A stretch of 64,000 bases of DNA from Dyella acidiphila (GCF_014863405.1 NZ_JACZZA010000010.1:62001-126000); one strand, 5' to 3'. Shown: positions 8,640 through 17,370, numbered from the stretch's first letter. Program-made: numbers and translations. The notes: a model not told the origin generated them from the letters alone.

Positions 8640-9427
8640 CCAGTCGCGCCCCGCCGCCCGTAGCGCAGTAGCACCACCAGCACCGCCAGCAGGCTTACGA
8701 AGGCCACGCCCAGCCACTGCATCATGTGCACGATGGTCAGCGTGTAGCGGCCGGTGGTGGGGTCGTAACCACAGCACAGCAACACCAGCTGGTCGACCAG
8801 GTTGCCAAGCGTGCCGTGCGATGCGGCCACCACTGCCAGCCGGACCGTGCGCGGCACAAAGCTCACGCCCATCAAATACTGGTTCACTACACCGTCGGGC
8901 CGCACGATCATGGCGCCGGCCGGATGCATGTATTGCTTGATGGTGTCGTCGTAGTCGTAGCGTTCGCCGACCGCGGCGGCCACAGCGTGGATCGAGGCAT
9001 CGCTGCCCATCAGGAAATGCCAGGCACCGGCGTTGCCGGCATAGTTGCTCTGCAGCAGGTGGCGCTGCGCCTGGCGCGCATCGTCCGCCGATTCGCGCGG
9101 ATCGATGCTGAGGAAGATCACGCTGACGTCCTTGCCGGCCTGCAGCTTGCCCAGGGCCAGCGCGTGCGCCATCGCCTGCTGGGTGACGCCACATAAATTG
9201 GGGCAGTCGAAATAGCCCAGCATCAGGATCGTGGGCCGGCCATCCATCCATTGCGCAAGCGTCGCCTGGGTGCCGTCGGCATCCACAAAATGCATCTGCA
9301 CCGGCAGCTGCGCGCCCAGGTGCTGCTGGATGCCGGCACGCGCCAGCAGATCGGTCGGCGGCGGCGCGCCGGCGAACGCAGCGTGCATCAGCAACAGCCA
9401 CAGCACCGCCAGCATGCTCGCTTTCAT
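8636..9427 (-). CDS. SCO1/SenC-family copper chaperone with C-terminal membrane helix
   Basis: The 263-residue protein has an N-terminal signal (MKASMLAVLWLLLMHAAFA), then a thioredoxin-like SCO domain with the copper-binding CPNLC motif in GYFDCPNLCGV (about residue 80) and IFLSIDPRES. It ends in a membrane helix (VAFVSLLAVLVVLLRYGRRG) preceded by a CCGYDPTTGRYT segment. SCO proteins deliver copper to the CuA site of subunit II; versions with this C-terminal extension occur in alternative-complex-III/caa3 loci. The gene is coupled by 4-bp overlaps on both sides (9424-9427 and 8636-8639). Its client subunit II is truncated here, so it may be decaying or serve an oxidase elsewhere. Confidence 0.85.
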   Translation of the reverse strand: MKASMLAVLWLLLMHAAFAGAPPPTDLLARAGIQQHLGAQLPVQMHFVDADGTQATLAQWMDGRPTILMLGYFDCPNLCGVTQQAMAHALALGKLQAGKDVSVIFLSIDPRESADDARQAQRHLLQSNYAGNAGAWHFLMGSDASIHAVAAAVGERYDYDDTIKQYMHPAGAMIVRPDGVVNQYLMGVSFVPRTVRLAVVAASHGTLGNLVDQLVLLCCGYDPTTGRYTLTIVHMMQWLGVAFVSLLAVLVVLLRYGRRGATG

Positions 9428-9777
9428 CGGGCGCTTCCGCTGGATGCCGGCGCCTTGTCGTGCTGGGTGGCCAGCACCTGCATGGCGCGTTCGATCGGAA
9501 TACGGGCGACGCCGCTGCCCTGGTTCACCCAGCCATAGCTGTTCAGCTGCTGCCGTTGCGCGCGATCGAGCACGGCACGATCGGCCGGCGGCGTCGCCTG
9601 CAGGCGTGGTGGTGCGGGCACCTGTTGCGCCGGCACCGCCGGGTAGCGCGGCACCATGTGCTGCCACAGCAGCGCCATCAGCAGCAGGATCAGCGCCACC
9701 GCGCAGGCAAAGCCCACGCCCAGCCTGGTCAGCACGGGCGCGTCGATGTGGTGTTTTTCGTGGCCTTGCGCGTTCAC
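9424..9777 (-). CDS. Small membrane-anchored protein of alternative complex III/cytochrome oxidase loci
   Basis: A 117-residue protein with one N-terminal membrane helix (LGVGFACAVALILLLMALLW), a proline-rich linker (VPAQQVPAPPRLQ) and a conserved tail LNSYGWVNQGSGVARIPIERAM. The 'Y-G-W-V-..-G-x-x-R-I-P-I-E-R-A-M' block is, as I recall, typical of a small protein encoded just before SCO in alternative complex III operons. The GTG start at 9777 overlaps the stop of the upstream gene as GTGA and the stop overlaps the SCO start as ATGA, so it was translated as part of an operon. It likely sits in the inner membrane with the tail in the periplasm. Confidence 0.7.
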   Translation of the reverse strand: MNAQGHEKHHIDAPVLTRLGVGFACAVALILLLMALLWQHMVPRYPAVPAQQVPAPPRLQATPPADRAVLDRAQRQQLNSYGWVNQGSGVARIPIERAMQVLATQHDKAPASSGSAR

Positions 9778-10064
9778 GACAGACGCACCTCGCTCAACAG
9801 CAATACGCGATACCTGATCGCGCAAACTCCGAGCAACCCGGCGCAAAGGAAGGGATCGCCCCAGCCCTGCACGGCGCCTTGCGCAACCCTGCCTGGCAGG
9901 ATCAACCAGGCGGTGTTGATGGCCTGTGCAATCAAAGTGACCGCCGCCACGATCATCGCTACACGCCACGACGACTTGGCCTTCACCGGCAGCAAGGCGA
10001 AAAACGGCACACCCAGGCCTAGTATTACCAGTGCGATCGCCAGCCGTGGCCAGTGCGCGGCCAT
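9774..10064 (-). pseudogene. C-terminal remnant of a quinol:cytochrome c oxidoreductase membrane subunit (ActF-like)
   Basis: The 96 residues carry three hydrophobic segments: LAIALVILGLGVPFFALLPVK, a helix ending INTAWLILPG, and LLGVCAIRYRVLLL. The pattern 'helix - VPFFALL - KAKSSWRVA - helix - WLILP' resembles the last third of ActF, the second quinone-binding subunit of alternative complex III, which normally has about ten helices. The frame is closed by a stop at 10095 just upstream of the ATG and next to a REP-like repeat cluster, so the front two thirds are missing. Position, orientation and 4-bp coupling with the next gene fit an ACIII operon. Assignment is from remembered family features, so moderate. 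Confidence 0.55.
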
Positions 10065-10092
10065 GCGCGGCAGCCGTCCCGCACTACCCAGC

Positions 10093-10228
10093 CGTCATTC
10101 CGCGCCCCCGTCATCCCGTATTACCCCCCCGTCATCCCGGCGAAGGCCGGGACCCAGTGCCTTTTTTGGCCGATGAAGTTGGGTTGAAAGAGCGAAGTCA
10201 CTGGATCCCGGCCTTCGCCGGGACGACG
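10093..10228. repeat. REP-like inverted repeat pair (CGTCATCCCGGCGAAGGCCG type)
   Basis: Two copies of a palindromic repeat face each other at 10130-10162 and 10196-10228, about 30 of 33 positions matching. Each contains the internal palindrome CCCGGCGAAGGCCGGG. Partial copies (CCGTCATTCC, CCGTCATCCC) precede them at about 10092 and 10109. This is the common intergenic repeat of xanthomonads and relatives, able to form a long cruciform. It lies exactly at the truncated end of the ActF-like remnant. Confidence 0.8.
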
Positions 10229-10230
10229 GT

Positions 10231-10340
10231 TTGGGGAGTCACGCGCGAGTTTGACCGCTTGGATAGTCGCGCGGGGTTTGACGGCTTGGGGAGTCACACA
10301 CGAGTTTGACCGCCTGGATAGTCGCGCGAGGTTGGGCGGC
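10231..10340. repeat. Two tandem 55-bp direct repeats
   Basis: Unit 1 (10231-10285) and unit 2 (10286-10340) share about 48 of 55 positions; both begin TTGGGGAGTCAC and contain CGAGTTTGACCGC and TGGATAGTCGCGCG. They directly follow the REP pair and stop 11 bases before the glycine-zipper gene's end. No coding potential is seen; origin unknown. Confidence 0.75.
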
Positions 10341-10351
10341 TGCACATCACA

Positions 10352-10693
10352 TCACTCCTGATGACACCGCTTCTCATAGTGATAAGTGGGATGGTTGGCC
10401 TGATGGTTTTCCTGCACCTTCTTGCCCGCATAGCCACCCGCCACCACACCGCCTGCGGTCGCCAGCAGATTGCCTTTGCCCTTGCCGACGGTGTGGCCAA
10501 GCAAGCCGCCCGCCACCGCACCCACCGCGGTGCCGGCGATCTGATGATTGTCCTTGGGCGCATCTTCCACTTGCACCGTATGGCATACCTCGCGCGTACC
10601 GCTCTGCGGCGTGCTGTAGGTGCTTTGTGCATGCAGGCCAGCGCAGCCGCCTGCCAGCAGGGCAGCCAAAGCGAAGACAGATAGGGATTTCAT
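10352..10693 (-). CDS. Glycine-zipper 2TM outer-membrane lipoprotein
   Basis: The 113-residue protein starts with a lipoprotein signal (MKSLSVFALAALLAGGCAGL; lipobox LAGGC, so Cys17 would be lipidated). It contains the glycine zipper IAGTAVGAVAGGLLGHTVGKG...LATAGGVVAGGYAGKKVQE, the 17-kDa surface antigen/SlyB-type double helix that inserts in the outer membrane. Family members are envelope-stress proteins. The C-terminus is histidine-rich (HPTYHYEKRCHQE) with two more cysteines (HTV pair and RCHQE). It is monocistronic between tandem repeats and a hybrid kinase. Confidence 0.87.
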   Translation of the reverse strand: MKSLSVFALAALLAGGCAGLHAQSTYSTPQSGTREVCHTVQVEDAPKDNHQIAGTAVGAVAGGLLGHTVGKGKGNLLATAGGVVAGGYAGKKVQENHQANHPTYHYEKRCHQE

Positions 10694-10742
10694 CGCGCAT
10701 CACCTCCGTTGCCGGGGTTCCGATGCAATCACCCTGTCACAG

Positions 10743-10782
10743 CGAAGGTTGCCGTCATGTCGAGGCGGCATGACGACCTTCG
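10743..10782. terminator. Imperfect hairpin between the CHASE3 kinase and the lipoprotein gene
   Basis: CGAAGGT and CGTCATG on the left pair with CATGACG and ACCTTCG on the right, with a three-base bulge and a nine-base loop. It lies downstream of the kinase stop at 10810 (minus strand) and upstream of the lipoprotein gene start. There is no T-run, so it may only weaken read-through. Confidence 0.4.
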
Positions 10783-10809
10783 GCAGCACACTGAGCGCGG
10801 GCCTAACCG

Positions 10810-12711
10810 CTAGCTGTCGGCGTCCGGCGCGGATGCCGTGGACGGATGATGGAAAATGGCTGCGCGCAATTCGCGCGCCAGGTCATCCAGGGTGAACGGC
10901 TTGCTGAGCAGGTGCACGCCATGATCGAGCACACCGTTATGCACGACGGCATTGCGGGTATAGCCGGTCATGCATAGCACCGGCATGTCGGGGCGCAGCT
11001 TGCGGGCCGCCTCCATCAATTCGCGGCCGCTGATTCCTGGCATCACTACATCGGTCAACAAGACATTGATCTGCGCATCTTCGGCGATCTTCGCCAGCGC
11101 CGTGGTCGCGCCATCCGCTTCGGCCGTCTCATAGCCCAGATCCTGCAGGGCTGCGAGCACGAAATTGCGCACGTCGGCGTCGTCCTCCACCACCAGCACC
11201 TTGCGCCGCTGGGCCAGCGGCAATTCCGGCGCGGCCGGACGCTCCAGCTCCGCATCGGCCTTGCAGTACAGGTCGCGCGGCAGATAGAGCTTGATATTGG
11301 TGCCTACGCCCGGCTCGCTATAGATCTTCACGTGCCCGCGCGATTGCTTGATAAAGCCATGCACCTGACTCAGGCCCAGGCCAGTGCCGCGTCCCACTTC
11401 CTTGGTGGTAAAGAACGGATCGAACGCACGCTCGATCACTTCCGGCGACATGCCGGCGCCAGTATCGGTCACCGCCACCATCACATACTGGCCGGCCTCC
11501 ACCTCTCCGTGGGCATCCGCATAGGCCTGGTCGAGCAAGGCATTGGCGGTCTCGATGGTGATGCGGCCGGAGCCGTTCATCGCATCGCGGCTGTTCACGG
11601 TCAGGTTGAGAATCGCACTCTCCAGTTGCGGCCGGTCGACATAGGCATGCCACAAGCCCACGCCCTGCACGATTTCGATCTGGATATCCTCGCCCAGCGC
11701 CCGATGCAGCATCACCGACATGTCGCGCACGCACTGATTGACATCCAGCGTCTTGGGTTTAAGTGGCTGCTGGCGCGAAAACGCCAGCAGGCCACGGGTC
11801 AGTTCGGCTGCGCGCATGGCGCCGCTGTGGGCATTTTCGGCCAGCGTGCGCGAGCGCGCATCCTGCTCGGGCAGGCGCCGCATCAGCATTTCCAGATTGC
11901 CGACGATGATCGCCAGCATATTGTTGAAATCGTGTGCCACCCCGCCGGTGAGCTGACCCAGAGCTTCCATTTTCTGCGACTGGCGCAACTGCGATTCGGC
12001 CGTTTCGCGCTGCTGTATTTCCGACTGCAGCGACTGATTGGCAGCCTGCACCTCGTCCACGTAGCGCCGCGCCCGGCGCAGCATGATCAAGGCGATGGCC
12101 GCGGCCAGCACGATCATCGCCAGCACCGCAGCCAGCATCAGGTTGCGATGCATCTGCGCCTGTGCGATGCGCTCGCGCAGCATCTGGTCTTCGATGCGGA
12201 TGAACTCGTCCACGTTCGCGCGGATCTCGTCCATCAGGTTGCGGCCCAGGTTGGAGTGCACCAGGGCCATGGAGATCTCGCTGCGATGGCTCATGCGGTC
12301 TTCGATGGTGCTCGACAGCTCGTCCAGCTTGGCATCGATCAGCGGATACAGCTCGCTCAGCTGTTTCTGATGGGTGGGATTGTCGGTGACCAGGCCAGAC
12401 AGCTGCTTTTTCAAGCCGCCGATTTCGCGCCGGGCTTCGAAATACGGCACAAGGTAGCTCGCATCGTTCGTCAGCAGATAGCCGCGCTGGCCGGTCTCGG
12501 CATCTTTCATTGCGCTGAGCAACTGCAGTGCGGTCTGCCGGGTCTGCCAGGATTGGTCGGCCCATGCGGCCGCGCGTTCGCTGGAAAGCAGGCTGGCCAC
12601 GGCCAGGCCGCAGATCAGCGCCAGCAACACCACGCAGCCGAGGATATCGGTGCCAAGCCGGCGCTGAGCCGCCTTCAGCGGCAACGAAAGTTGGGACAGC
12701 CTGGCGCTCAT
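10810..12711 (-). CDS. CHASE3 hybrid sensor histidine kinase/response regulator
   Basis: This 633-residue inner-membrane kinase has a first membrane helix (about 22-43), a periplasmic CHASE3 domain (about 45-185, with DAETGQRGYLLTND), a second helix (LMLAAVLAMIVLAAAIALIML), a coiled linker, and the phospho-acceptor in GGVAHDFNNMLAIIVGNLE. The ATPase has NLTVNSRDAM, DTGAGMSPE and GTGLGLSQVHGF, and the receiver has LLTDVVMPG and LLSKPFTLDDL. CHASE3 ligands are unknown. The gene follows a stand-alone receiver (12758-13120) by 46 bases on the same strand, so the two probably form an operon and one phosphorelay. The kinase core closely resembles the kinase at 457-2970. Confidence 0.92.
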   Translation of the reverse strand: MSARLSQLSLPLKAAQRRLGTDILGCVVLLALICGLAVASLLSSERAAAWADQSWQTRQTALQLLSAMKDAETGQRGYLLTNDASYLVPYFEARREIGGLKKQLSGLVTDNPTHQKQLSELYPLIDAKLDELSSTIEDRMSHRSEISMALVHSNLGRNLMDEIRANVDEFIRIEDQMLRERIAQAQMHRNLMLAAVLAMIVLAAAIALIMLRRARRYVDEVQAANQSLQSEIQQRETAESQLRQSQKMEALGQLTGGVAHDFNNMLAIIVGNLEMLMRRLPEQDARSRTLAENAHSGAMRAAELTRGLLAFSRQQPLKPKTLDVNQCVRDMSVMLHRALGEDIQIEIVQGVGLWHAYVDRPQLESAILNLTVNSRDAMNGSGRITIETANALLDQAYADAHGEVEAGQYVMVAVTDTGAGMSPEVIERAFDPFFTTKEVGRGTGLGLSQVHGFIKQSRGHVKIYSEPGVGTNIKLYLPRDLYCKADAELERPAAPELPLAQRRKVLVVEDDADVRNFVLAALQDLGYETAEADGATTALAKIAEDAQINVLLTDVVMPGISGRELMEAARKLRPDMPVLCMTGYTRNAVVHNGVLDHGVHLLSKPFTLDDLARELRAAIFHHPSTASAPDADS

Positions 12712-12757
12712 GAACCCGGCTCAGCGCCAGCAGCCGTGTGCACGACAAGGCGGGCGA

Positions 12758-13120
12758 TTATGGACCACACGCGAGCGCGGTGATCTTCTGCAGCAACGCT
12801 TCCCTGCCGAAAGGTTTGGACAAATAGCTGACCCACGCATGCTGGTCGATCTGCTCCGGCGCCAGCGCACCGGAAACCACCAGCAGCGGACAGACCAGGC
12901 CTTCGCGGCGCAACGCCAGGCCCATATCGATGCCGCTGGTGCCATGTGGAAGATGCAGGTCGGTGATGATCACGCCGATATCGCGCCGGCCGGCCACCAT
13001 TTCGCGCGCCTGTTCCGAATCGTTGGCGCAAAGCACGTTATAGCCGGCGTCCTCCAACATGTAGGCGGTGACTTCAAGAACTTCCGGCTGGTCGTCCACC
13101 AGCAGCACTGTCGTTGCCAT
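12758..13120 (-). CDS. Stand-alone response regulator receiver protein
   Basis: A 120-residue CheY-like receiver: acidic pair VDDQPEV, phospho-acceptor aspartate in VIITDLHLPHG, conserved serine in LLVVSGA, and lysine in YLSKPFGRE. It has no output domain. The ATG at 13120 has a good GAGAGG site; the frame upstream is not conserved. It precedes the CHASE3 hybrid kinase and may be its phosphate acceptor or phosphate sink. Genes of this kind feed into diguanylate-cyclase or stress pathways, but the partner here is not visible. Confidence 0.9.
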   Translation of the reverse strand: MATTVLLVDDQPEVLEVTAYMLEDAGYNVLCANDSEQAREMVAGRRDIGVIITDLHLPHGTSGIDMGLALRREGLVCPLLVVSGALAPEQIDQHAWVSYLSKPFGREALLQKITALACGP

Positions 13121-13291
13121 CAGTACCTCTCGCTGAGGTTGGGGCGTCACGCGAAGCGGAAATTTAATCATCCGGGCCTGCACATTATGTGAAGAACGCG
13201 TACACATTCAAATACTGTCGCGCTCTTTTTATTCACGTGCGGCCCACAACTACCTGCTTAGCTTGGTAATGTCGCAAGCCATGGGGCTGCC

Positions 13292-13477
13292 GTGCACAAG
13301 CGAATCGCCTTGATCGTGTTTTTTATCCTGCTGTGCCTGATGCTGTTCTACGGCGCCTATCGCGCCTATCGGCATCAGGAGGCCCGGCCGGCGGTGTCGC
13401 CGACGGCGGCTCTGCTGCTGGCTATCCCCTGGCAGCGTCGGCGGCGCCCCGCCCTCACGAGCGAGCCGCCGGCGTAG
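13292..13477 (+). CDS. Small single-pass membrane hypothetical protein
   Basis: A possible 61-residue protein with a GTG start and one membrane helix (IALIVFFILLCLMLFYGAY) followed by a basic tail (QRRRRPALTSEPPA). I recognise no family. The hydrophobic N-terminus and short basic tail look like a real small membrane protein, but the start codon is weak and the ribosome-binding site poor. Its end almost touches the convergent transketolase gene. Confidence 0.4.
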   Translation: MHKRIALIVFFILLCLMLFYGAYRAYRHQEARPAVSPTAALLLAIPWQRRRRPALTSEPPA

Positions 13478-13483
13478 GTAGCT

Positions 13484-15532
13484 TCAATGGCCTTGGCACA
13501 CGGCGCGCGCAGCAGCGCATACGTGCTCAGCGGTGAAACCGAATTCGCGCAGCAGCACCTTGTCGCTGGCCGAAGCGCCGAAGCGGTCGATGCCCAGCAT
13601 GATGCCCTGTCCTCCCAGGTACTTGTCCCAGCCGAAGGGCGATGCCGCCTCCACCGCCACGCGCGCGGTAATGGCGGGCGGCAGCACTTCATCGCGCTGC
13701 GCCTGCGGCAGCGCATCGAACAGTTCCTGGCACGGCATCGAAATGCAGCGCACGGCCAGGCCTTCCTGCGCCAGCTGCTCGGCGGCGGCAAGGATCAGGC
13801 TTACCTCCGAACCGCTCGCCATCAGCAGCAATTGAGGGCGCCCATCCGGCGCGTCGCGCAAGATATAGGCACCTTGGCGCAAGCCTTCGGCCGATCCGCA
13901 TACGTTGCGATCCAGCGTCGGCACCTTCTGCCGCGTCAACGCCAGCAGTACTGGCCGATCCTGCGATTGCACCGCAACTTTCCACGCCACTGCCGTTTCG
14001 TTCGCATCGGCCGGACGAATCACCAGCGCATTCGGCATGGCGCGCAATCCCGCCAGGTGTTCCACCGGTTGATGGGTGGGGCCGTCCTCGCCCAGCGCGA
14101 TGCTGTCATGGGTGAATACATGCACCACATGCAGGCCCATCAGCGCGGCGAGGCGGATCGGCGGCCGCATGTAATCGGAAAACACCAGAAAGGTGGCGCC
14201 GTAGGGGATGAATCCGCCATGCGCGGCCAGGCCGTTGACGATCGAGCCCATCGCATGTTCGCGTACGCCGAAATGGATATTGCGCCCGGTATAGGCCCAT
14301 TCCGATTGCGGTATCTGCAGGGGCTCTAGCTGCCCGGTCTGTGGCGGATCGAAATTGCCGAATTCGCTCAATGCCGTCTTGGTCGACGGATCGAGGTCGG
14401 CCGAGCCGCCGACCAGTGCCGGCAGATGCGGGGCCATCGCGTTCATCACCTTGCCGGATGCTTCACGCGTGGCAAGCCCTTCGGGATCGGCGTCGAAATG
14501 CGGGATATGTGCATCCCAGCCCGGCGGCAACTCGCCGTTCAAGCGCGTCATCAATTCGGCATGCAGTTGCGGATAGTCGGTGAGATAGCCGCTCATGCAT
14601 TGCATCCATTCGTTTTCCAGGTCGGCACCCAGCTTCACCGCTTCGCGCATATAGGCGAATACCTCGCCCGGCACGAAGAAGTCCGGCTCCAGCGGCCAAC
14701 CGAGTTTCTGCTTGGTGGCGCGTACCGCATCCTTGCCCAGCGGCGAGCCGTGCGCCTTGTAGCTGTCCTGCACGGGCGAGCCGAAGCCGATATGGGTGTG
14801 CACGCGGATCAGCGACGGCCGCGCCACTTCGCGCTGCGCCTGATGGATGGCCTGCTCGATACTGGCCAGGTCGTTGCCGTCTTCGACCAGCACCGTATGC
14901 CAGCCGTATGCCTGGAACCGCTGTTCGCAGTTTTCGGTGAAGGTGACGCTGGTACTGCCGGCCAGGGTCACCTCGTTGTCGTCGTACAGGCAAATAAGCT
15001 TGCCCAATTTGAGATGACCGGCGAGCGAGGCCGCTTCCGAGGCGACACCTTCCATCAGGTCGCCATCGCTGGCCAGCACATAGGTGTAGTGATCCACCAC
15101 CTTGTACCGCTCGCGGTTGTAGCGTGCCGCCAGATGCGCCTCCGCTATCGCCATGCCGACGGCGTTGGCAAAGCCCTGCCCCAGCGGGCCGGTAGTGACT
15201 TCCACGCCGGGCGTATGCCCGCGTTCGGGGTGGCCGGGGGTTTTGCTGCCCCATTGCCGGAAGTGTTGCAGGTCATCCAGCGAAAGATCGTAGCCGGCGA
15301 GAAACAGCAGGCTGTACAGCAGGGCCGAGCCATGGCCGGCCGAAAGCACGAAGCGGTCGCGGTTAGGCCATTGCGGATTGTGCGGATTGTGACGCAGGAA
15401 ATGCGACCACAGCACATACGCCATCGGGGCCGCGTCAAGCGGCAGGCCGGGATGGCCGCTATTGGCTTTTTCCACCATATCTACCGCCAGGAAGCGGATG
15501 GTGTCGATACATTGCTGATCAATCTTGGACAT
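13484..15532 (-). CDS. tkt: Transketolase
   Basis: The 682-residue protein is a full-length transketolase, which moves two-carbon units between sugar phosphates in the pentose phosphate pathway using thiamine diphosphate and a divalent cation. The N-terminal domain has [17 protein letters not shown], the GPLGQG motif and the cofactor site [13 protein letters not shown]...YDDN. The middle domain has GSADLDPS, the FGVREHAMG catalytic segment with its glutamate, and [19 protein letters not shown]. The C-terminal domain is complete. Paralogues usually exist elsewhere in these genomes, one being in the Calvin or pentose locus; this copy is isolated among stress genes. Confidence 0.95.
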   Translation of the reverse strand: MSKIDQQCIDTIRFLAVDMVEKANSGHPGLPLDAAPMAYVLWSHFLRHNPHNPQWPNRDRFVLSAGHGSALLYSLLFLAGYDLSLDDLQHFRQWGSKTPGHPERGHTPGVEVTTGPLGQGFANAVGMAIAEAHLAARYNRERYKVVDHYTYVLASDGDLMEGVASEAASLAGHLKLGKLICLYDDNEVTLAGSTSVTFTENCEQRFQAYGWHTVLVEDGNDLASIEQAIHQAQREVARPSLIRVHTHIGFGSPVQDSYKAHGSPLGKDAVRATKQKLGWPLEPDFFVPGEVFAYMREAVKLGADLENEWMQCMSGYLTDYPQLHAELMTRLNGELPPGWDAHIPHFDADPEGLATREASGKVMNAMAPHLPALVGGSADLDPSTKTALSEFGNFDPPQTGQLEPLQIPQSEWAYTGRNIHFGVREHAMGSIVNGLAAHGGFIPYGATFLVFSDYMRPPIRLAALMGLHVVHVFTHDSIALGEDGPTHQPVEHLAGLRAMPNALVIRPADANETAVAWKVAVQSQDRPVLLALTRQKVPTLDRNVCGSAEGLRQGAYILRDAPDGRPQLLLMASGSEVSLILAAAEQLAQEGLAVRCISMPCQELFDALPQAQRDEVLPPAITARVAVEAASPFGWDKYLGGQGIMLGIDRFGASASDKVLLREFGFTAEHVCAAARAVCQGH

Positions 15533-15628
15533 AAGGCAGCCACGGCGTAACAGTGATGGGCAGCACGCAGCCTGACCAGCGCGCAGTTAGCCGGTCGTGA
15601 GCGTGCGATGTATCCGCAGTCACAAACG

Positions 15629-15817
15629 CTAGGTGACACCGCCGGCGGCGTCCTGCGCTTCTTCGGCGCAGCCATCGTGCCCGCAATCGCATTCCTCTTC
15701 GGTGACGCGCGCGCCGACGCGCGTGTCGTTGTAGCGGCAGGATTCGCTGCAATACTCCTGCTCGCTGCTGATCATGCATTCGCAGGGCGCGTAGGCGCAT
15801 TTATGATCGATTTGCAT
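15629..15817 (-). CDS. Bacterial metallothionein-like protein
   Basis: A 62-residue, cysteine-rich acidic protein: CAYAPCECMI, EYCSESC and ECDCGHDGCAEE, i.e. nine cysteines plus histidines in metallothionein-like spacing (C-x4-C-x-C, YC-x3-C, C-x-C-x4-C). Prokaryotic metallothioneins of the SmtA/BmtA family bind zinc or cadmium in the cytoplasm. The ATG at 15817 has GGAG ten bases upstream. It lies 50 bases downstream of the pyruvate-oxidase remnant on the same strand. Confidence 0.8.
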   Translation of the reverse strand: MQIDHKCAYAPCECMISSEQEYCSESCRYNDTRVGARVTEEECDCGHDGCAEEAQDAAGGVT

Positions 15818-15867
15818 GCTTGGGTTCTCCGATTCGGTAATCCAGCAGACCCTGTTCAGGCCCGCGC

Positions 15868-16269
15868 TTAGTCGGACTCGCCGTCTTTGCCGCTGGAGAA
15901 CAGTCCGGCCAGCGCCTGCCGCGTGCTCTGCTTGATCACGCCAAGGCGATCGGGATCGGCCTTGGCCAGCGCCGTCATATAGGCCTTGGCCTGGCTCCAG
16001 GTGATGTGCGGCGGCAATGGCGGCACATCCGGATCGGTGATGAACTCGATCAGCACGGGGCGGTTGGCACGCAGCGCTTCTTCCCACGCGGCGCCAATGC
16101 CTTCCTGGCTGTCGACGCGAATGCCCTTGAAGCCGAGCATTTCCGCATAGACCGCATACGGAAACGCTTCCACATCCTGCGCCGAGGGAAACTTCGGATA
16201 ACCGAACACGCGCCGGATACCCCAATCGCTAAGGCGCTGGAGTATGAAATCGCCTACTTTCTCCGTCAT
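15868..16269 (-). pseudogene. Pyruvate oxidase-like (ThDP enzyme) gene with a large in-frame internal deletion
   Basis: The frame encodes 133 residues. Residues 1-26 (MTEKVGDFILQRLSDWGIRR, then VFGYP) are the exact start of PoxB-like thiamine-diphosphate enzymes. Residues from KFPSAQDVEAFPYAVYAEML onward (GFKGIRVDSQEGIGAAWEEAL, then RPVLIEFITDPDVPPLPPHI) are the C-terminal ThDP-domain tail. About 450 residues between VFGYPG and GDPKF are missing, and the frame is preserved. The start has a good GGAG site and the frame is open, so a short protein may still be made, but it lacks the cofactor-binding and FAD domains and cannot be an oxidase. Confidence 0.8.
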
Positions 16270-16570
16270 GAAGTTCTCCGCCGTGGCGGCGCGCGCTGAT
16301 CGCACGCCAATGCATGAACCCGACCTTGCAACCACGGCGGTTTGCGATAAGTGAAAATAAGATCGATGCAATGGCGACGTTGCGGACTGCGCAATCGATC
16401 GCCGCCGACGACGACAATGCGTATTCGCAAAATGGGGGAGCTTTTCATCACGTCCCGGCAACATCGCGCGATGCTAGTTTGCTAGACGCTGCATTCATCG
16501 CTTGTTCGCGAGAACCACCGCTTCGGCGCAGACAAGCGCGGTGCATTTCGCCTCATCCATTGACACGGTG

Positions 16571-17266
16571 ATGCCTGATTACACAACCAGTGCGCAACGA
16601 CTGCTGTTCGCAGCGACGCATCGTGCCGCCGATGCGAACAATCCGCTGGCGTTGCCAGTCGCTTCGATTCCCCGCGGCAATCTGCATACGCTGAAGAATC
16701 GCGCAATGCGCTGTCAGGCCTGTCCGTTATGGGCGCCGGCCACCCAGACCGTATTCGGCAAAGGGCGCGCCAATGCTCCGCTGATGCTGATAGGCGAACA
16801 ACCCGGCGATCGCGAAGACAAACAGGGGCGGCCCTTCACCGGGCCGGCAGGCGCGCTGTTGCAGCGCGCGCTGGATGCCGCCGAGCTGCAGCACACGGAT
16901 ATCTACCTGACCAATGTCATGAAGCATTTCAAATTCGAGCGCCATGGCAAGACACGCCTGCACAAACGCGCGAGCGCCGCCGAACAAGCCATCTGCCGCC
17001 GCTGGCTGGCCGCGGAAATGCTGCAGCTGCAGCCGGTGGCAGTGATCGCACTCGGCGCGATGGCGGCGCAGACGCTGTTCGGCCGCGATTTCCGGCTAAC
17101 CAGCGAGCTGGGCGTATGGCGGCAACTGCCGCGCTTTGTCGGCCTGGGCACCTGGCATCCATCGGCGATCCTGCGCGCCAGGAGTTCGGCGTTACGCGAA
17201 GAGATGTTCCAGCAGCTGGTGCAGCATCTGCAAAGTGCGCGGCTGCAGCTTGAACAAAAAGCATAA
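16571..17266 (+). CDS. UdgX-type uracil-DNA glycosylase/binding protein
   Basis: The 231-residue protein carries the family 4 uracil-DNA glycosylase fold. It has CQACPLWAPATQTVFGKG (Fe-S cysteines and motif), GEQPGDREDKQGRPFTGPAG (motif A, with the Q-P-G-D-x-E-D of UdgX), TNVMKHFKFERHGKTRLHKR (UdgX-specific insertion loop containing the reactive histidine), and GTWHPSAILR (motif B). UdgX from mycobacteria removes uracil and then stays covalently bound to the abasic site through that histidine. Here the loop reads TRLH instead of the usual RRIH, but the histidine is present. The ATG at 16571 is preferred; the frame opens further upstream. Confidence 0.85.
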   Translation: MPDYTTSAQRLLFAATHRAADANNPLALPVASIPRGNLHTLKNRAMRCQACPLWAPATQTVFGKGRANAPLMLIGEQPGDREDKQGRPFTGPAGALLQRALDAAELQHTDIYLTNVMKHFKFERHGKTRLHKRASAAEQAICRRWLAAEMLQLQPVAVIALGAMAAQTLFGRDFRLTSELGVWRQLPRFVGLGTWHPSAILRARSSALREEMFQQLVQHLQSARLQLEQKA

Positions 17267-17370
17267 GCCCGCGCCATTGTTCCCGCAGCCGTGCTCACAA
17301 AAAATTCCTGCGCCTTGCACGCCGTCACTGCCATAGTCGAAACCGCCTGCAACTACGTTCCAGGATCTTC

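Noticed and set aside
10231-10340. CRISPR array
   Set aside because: Only two adjacent 55-bp units without spacers; this is a tandem duplication.
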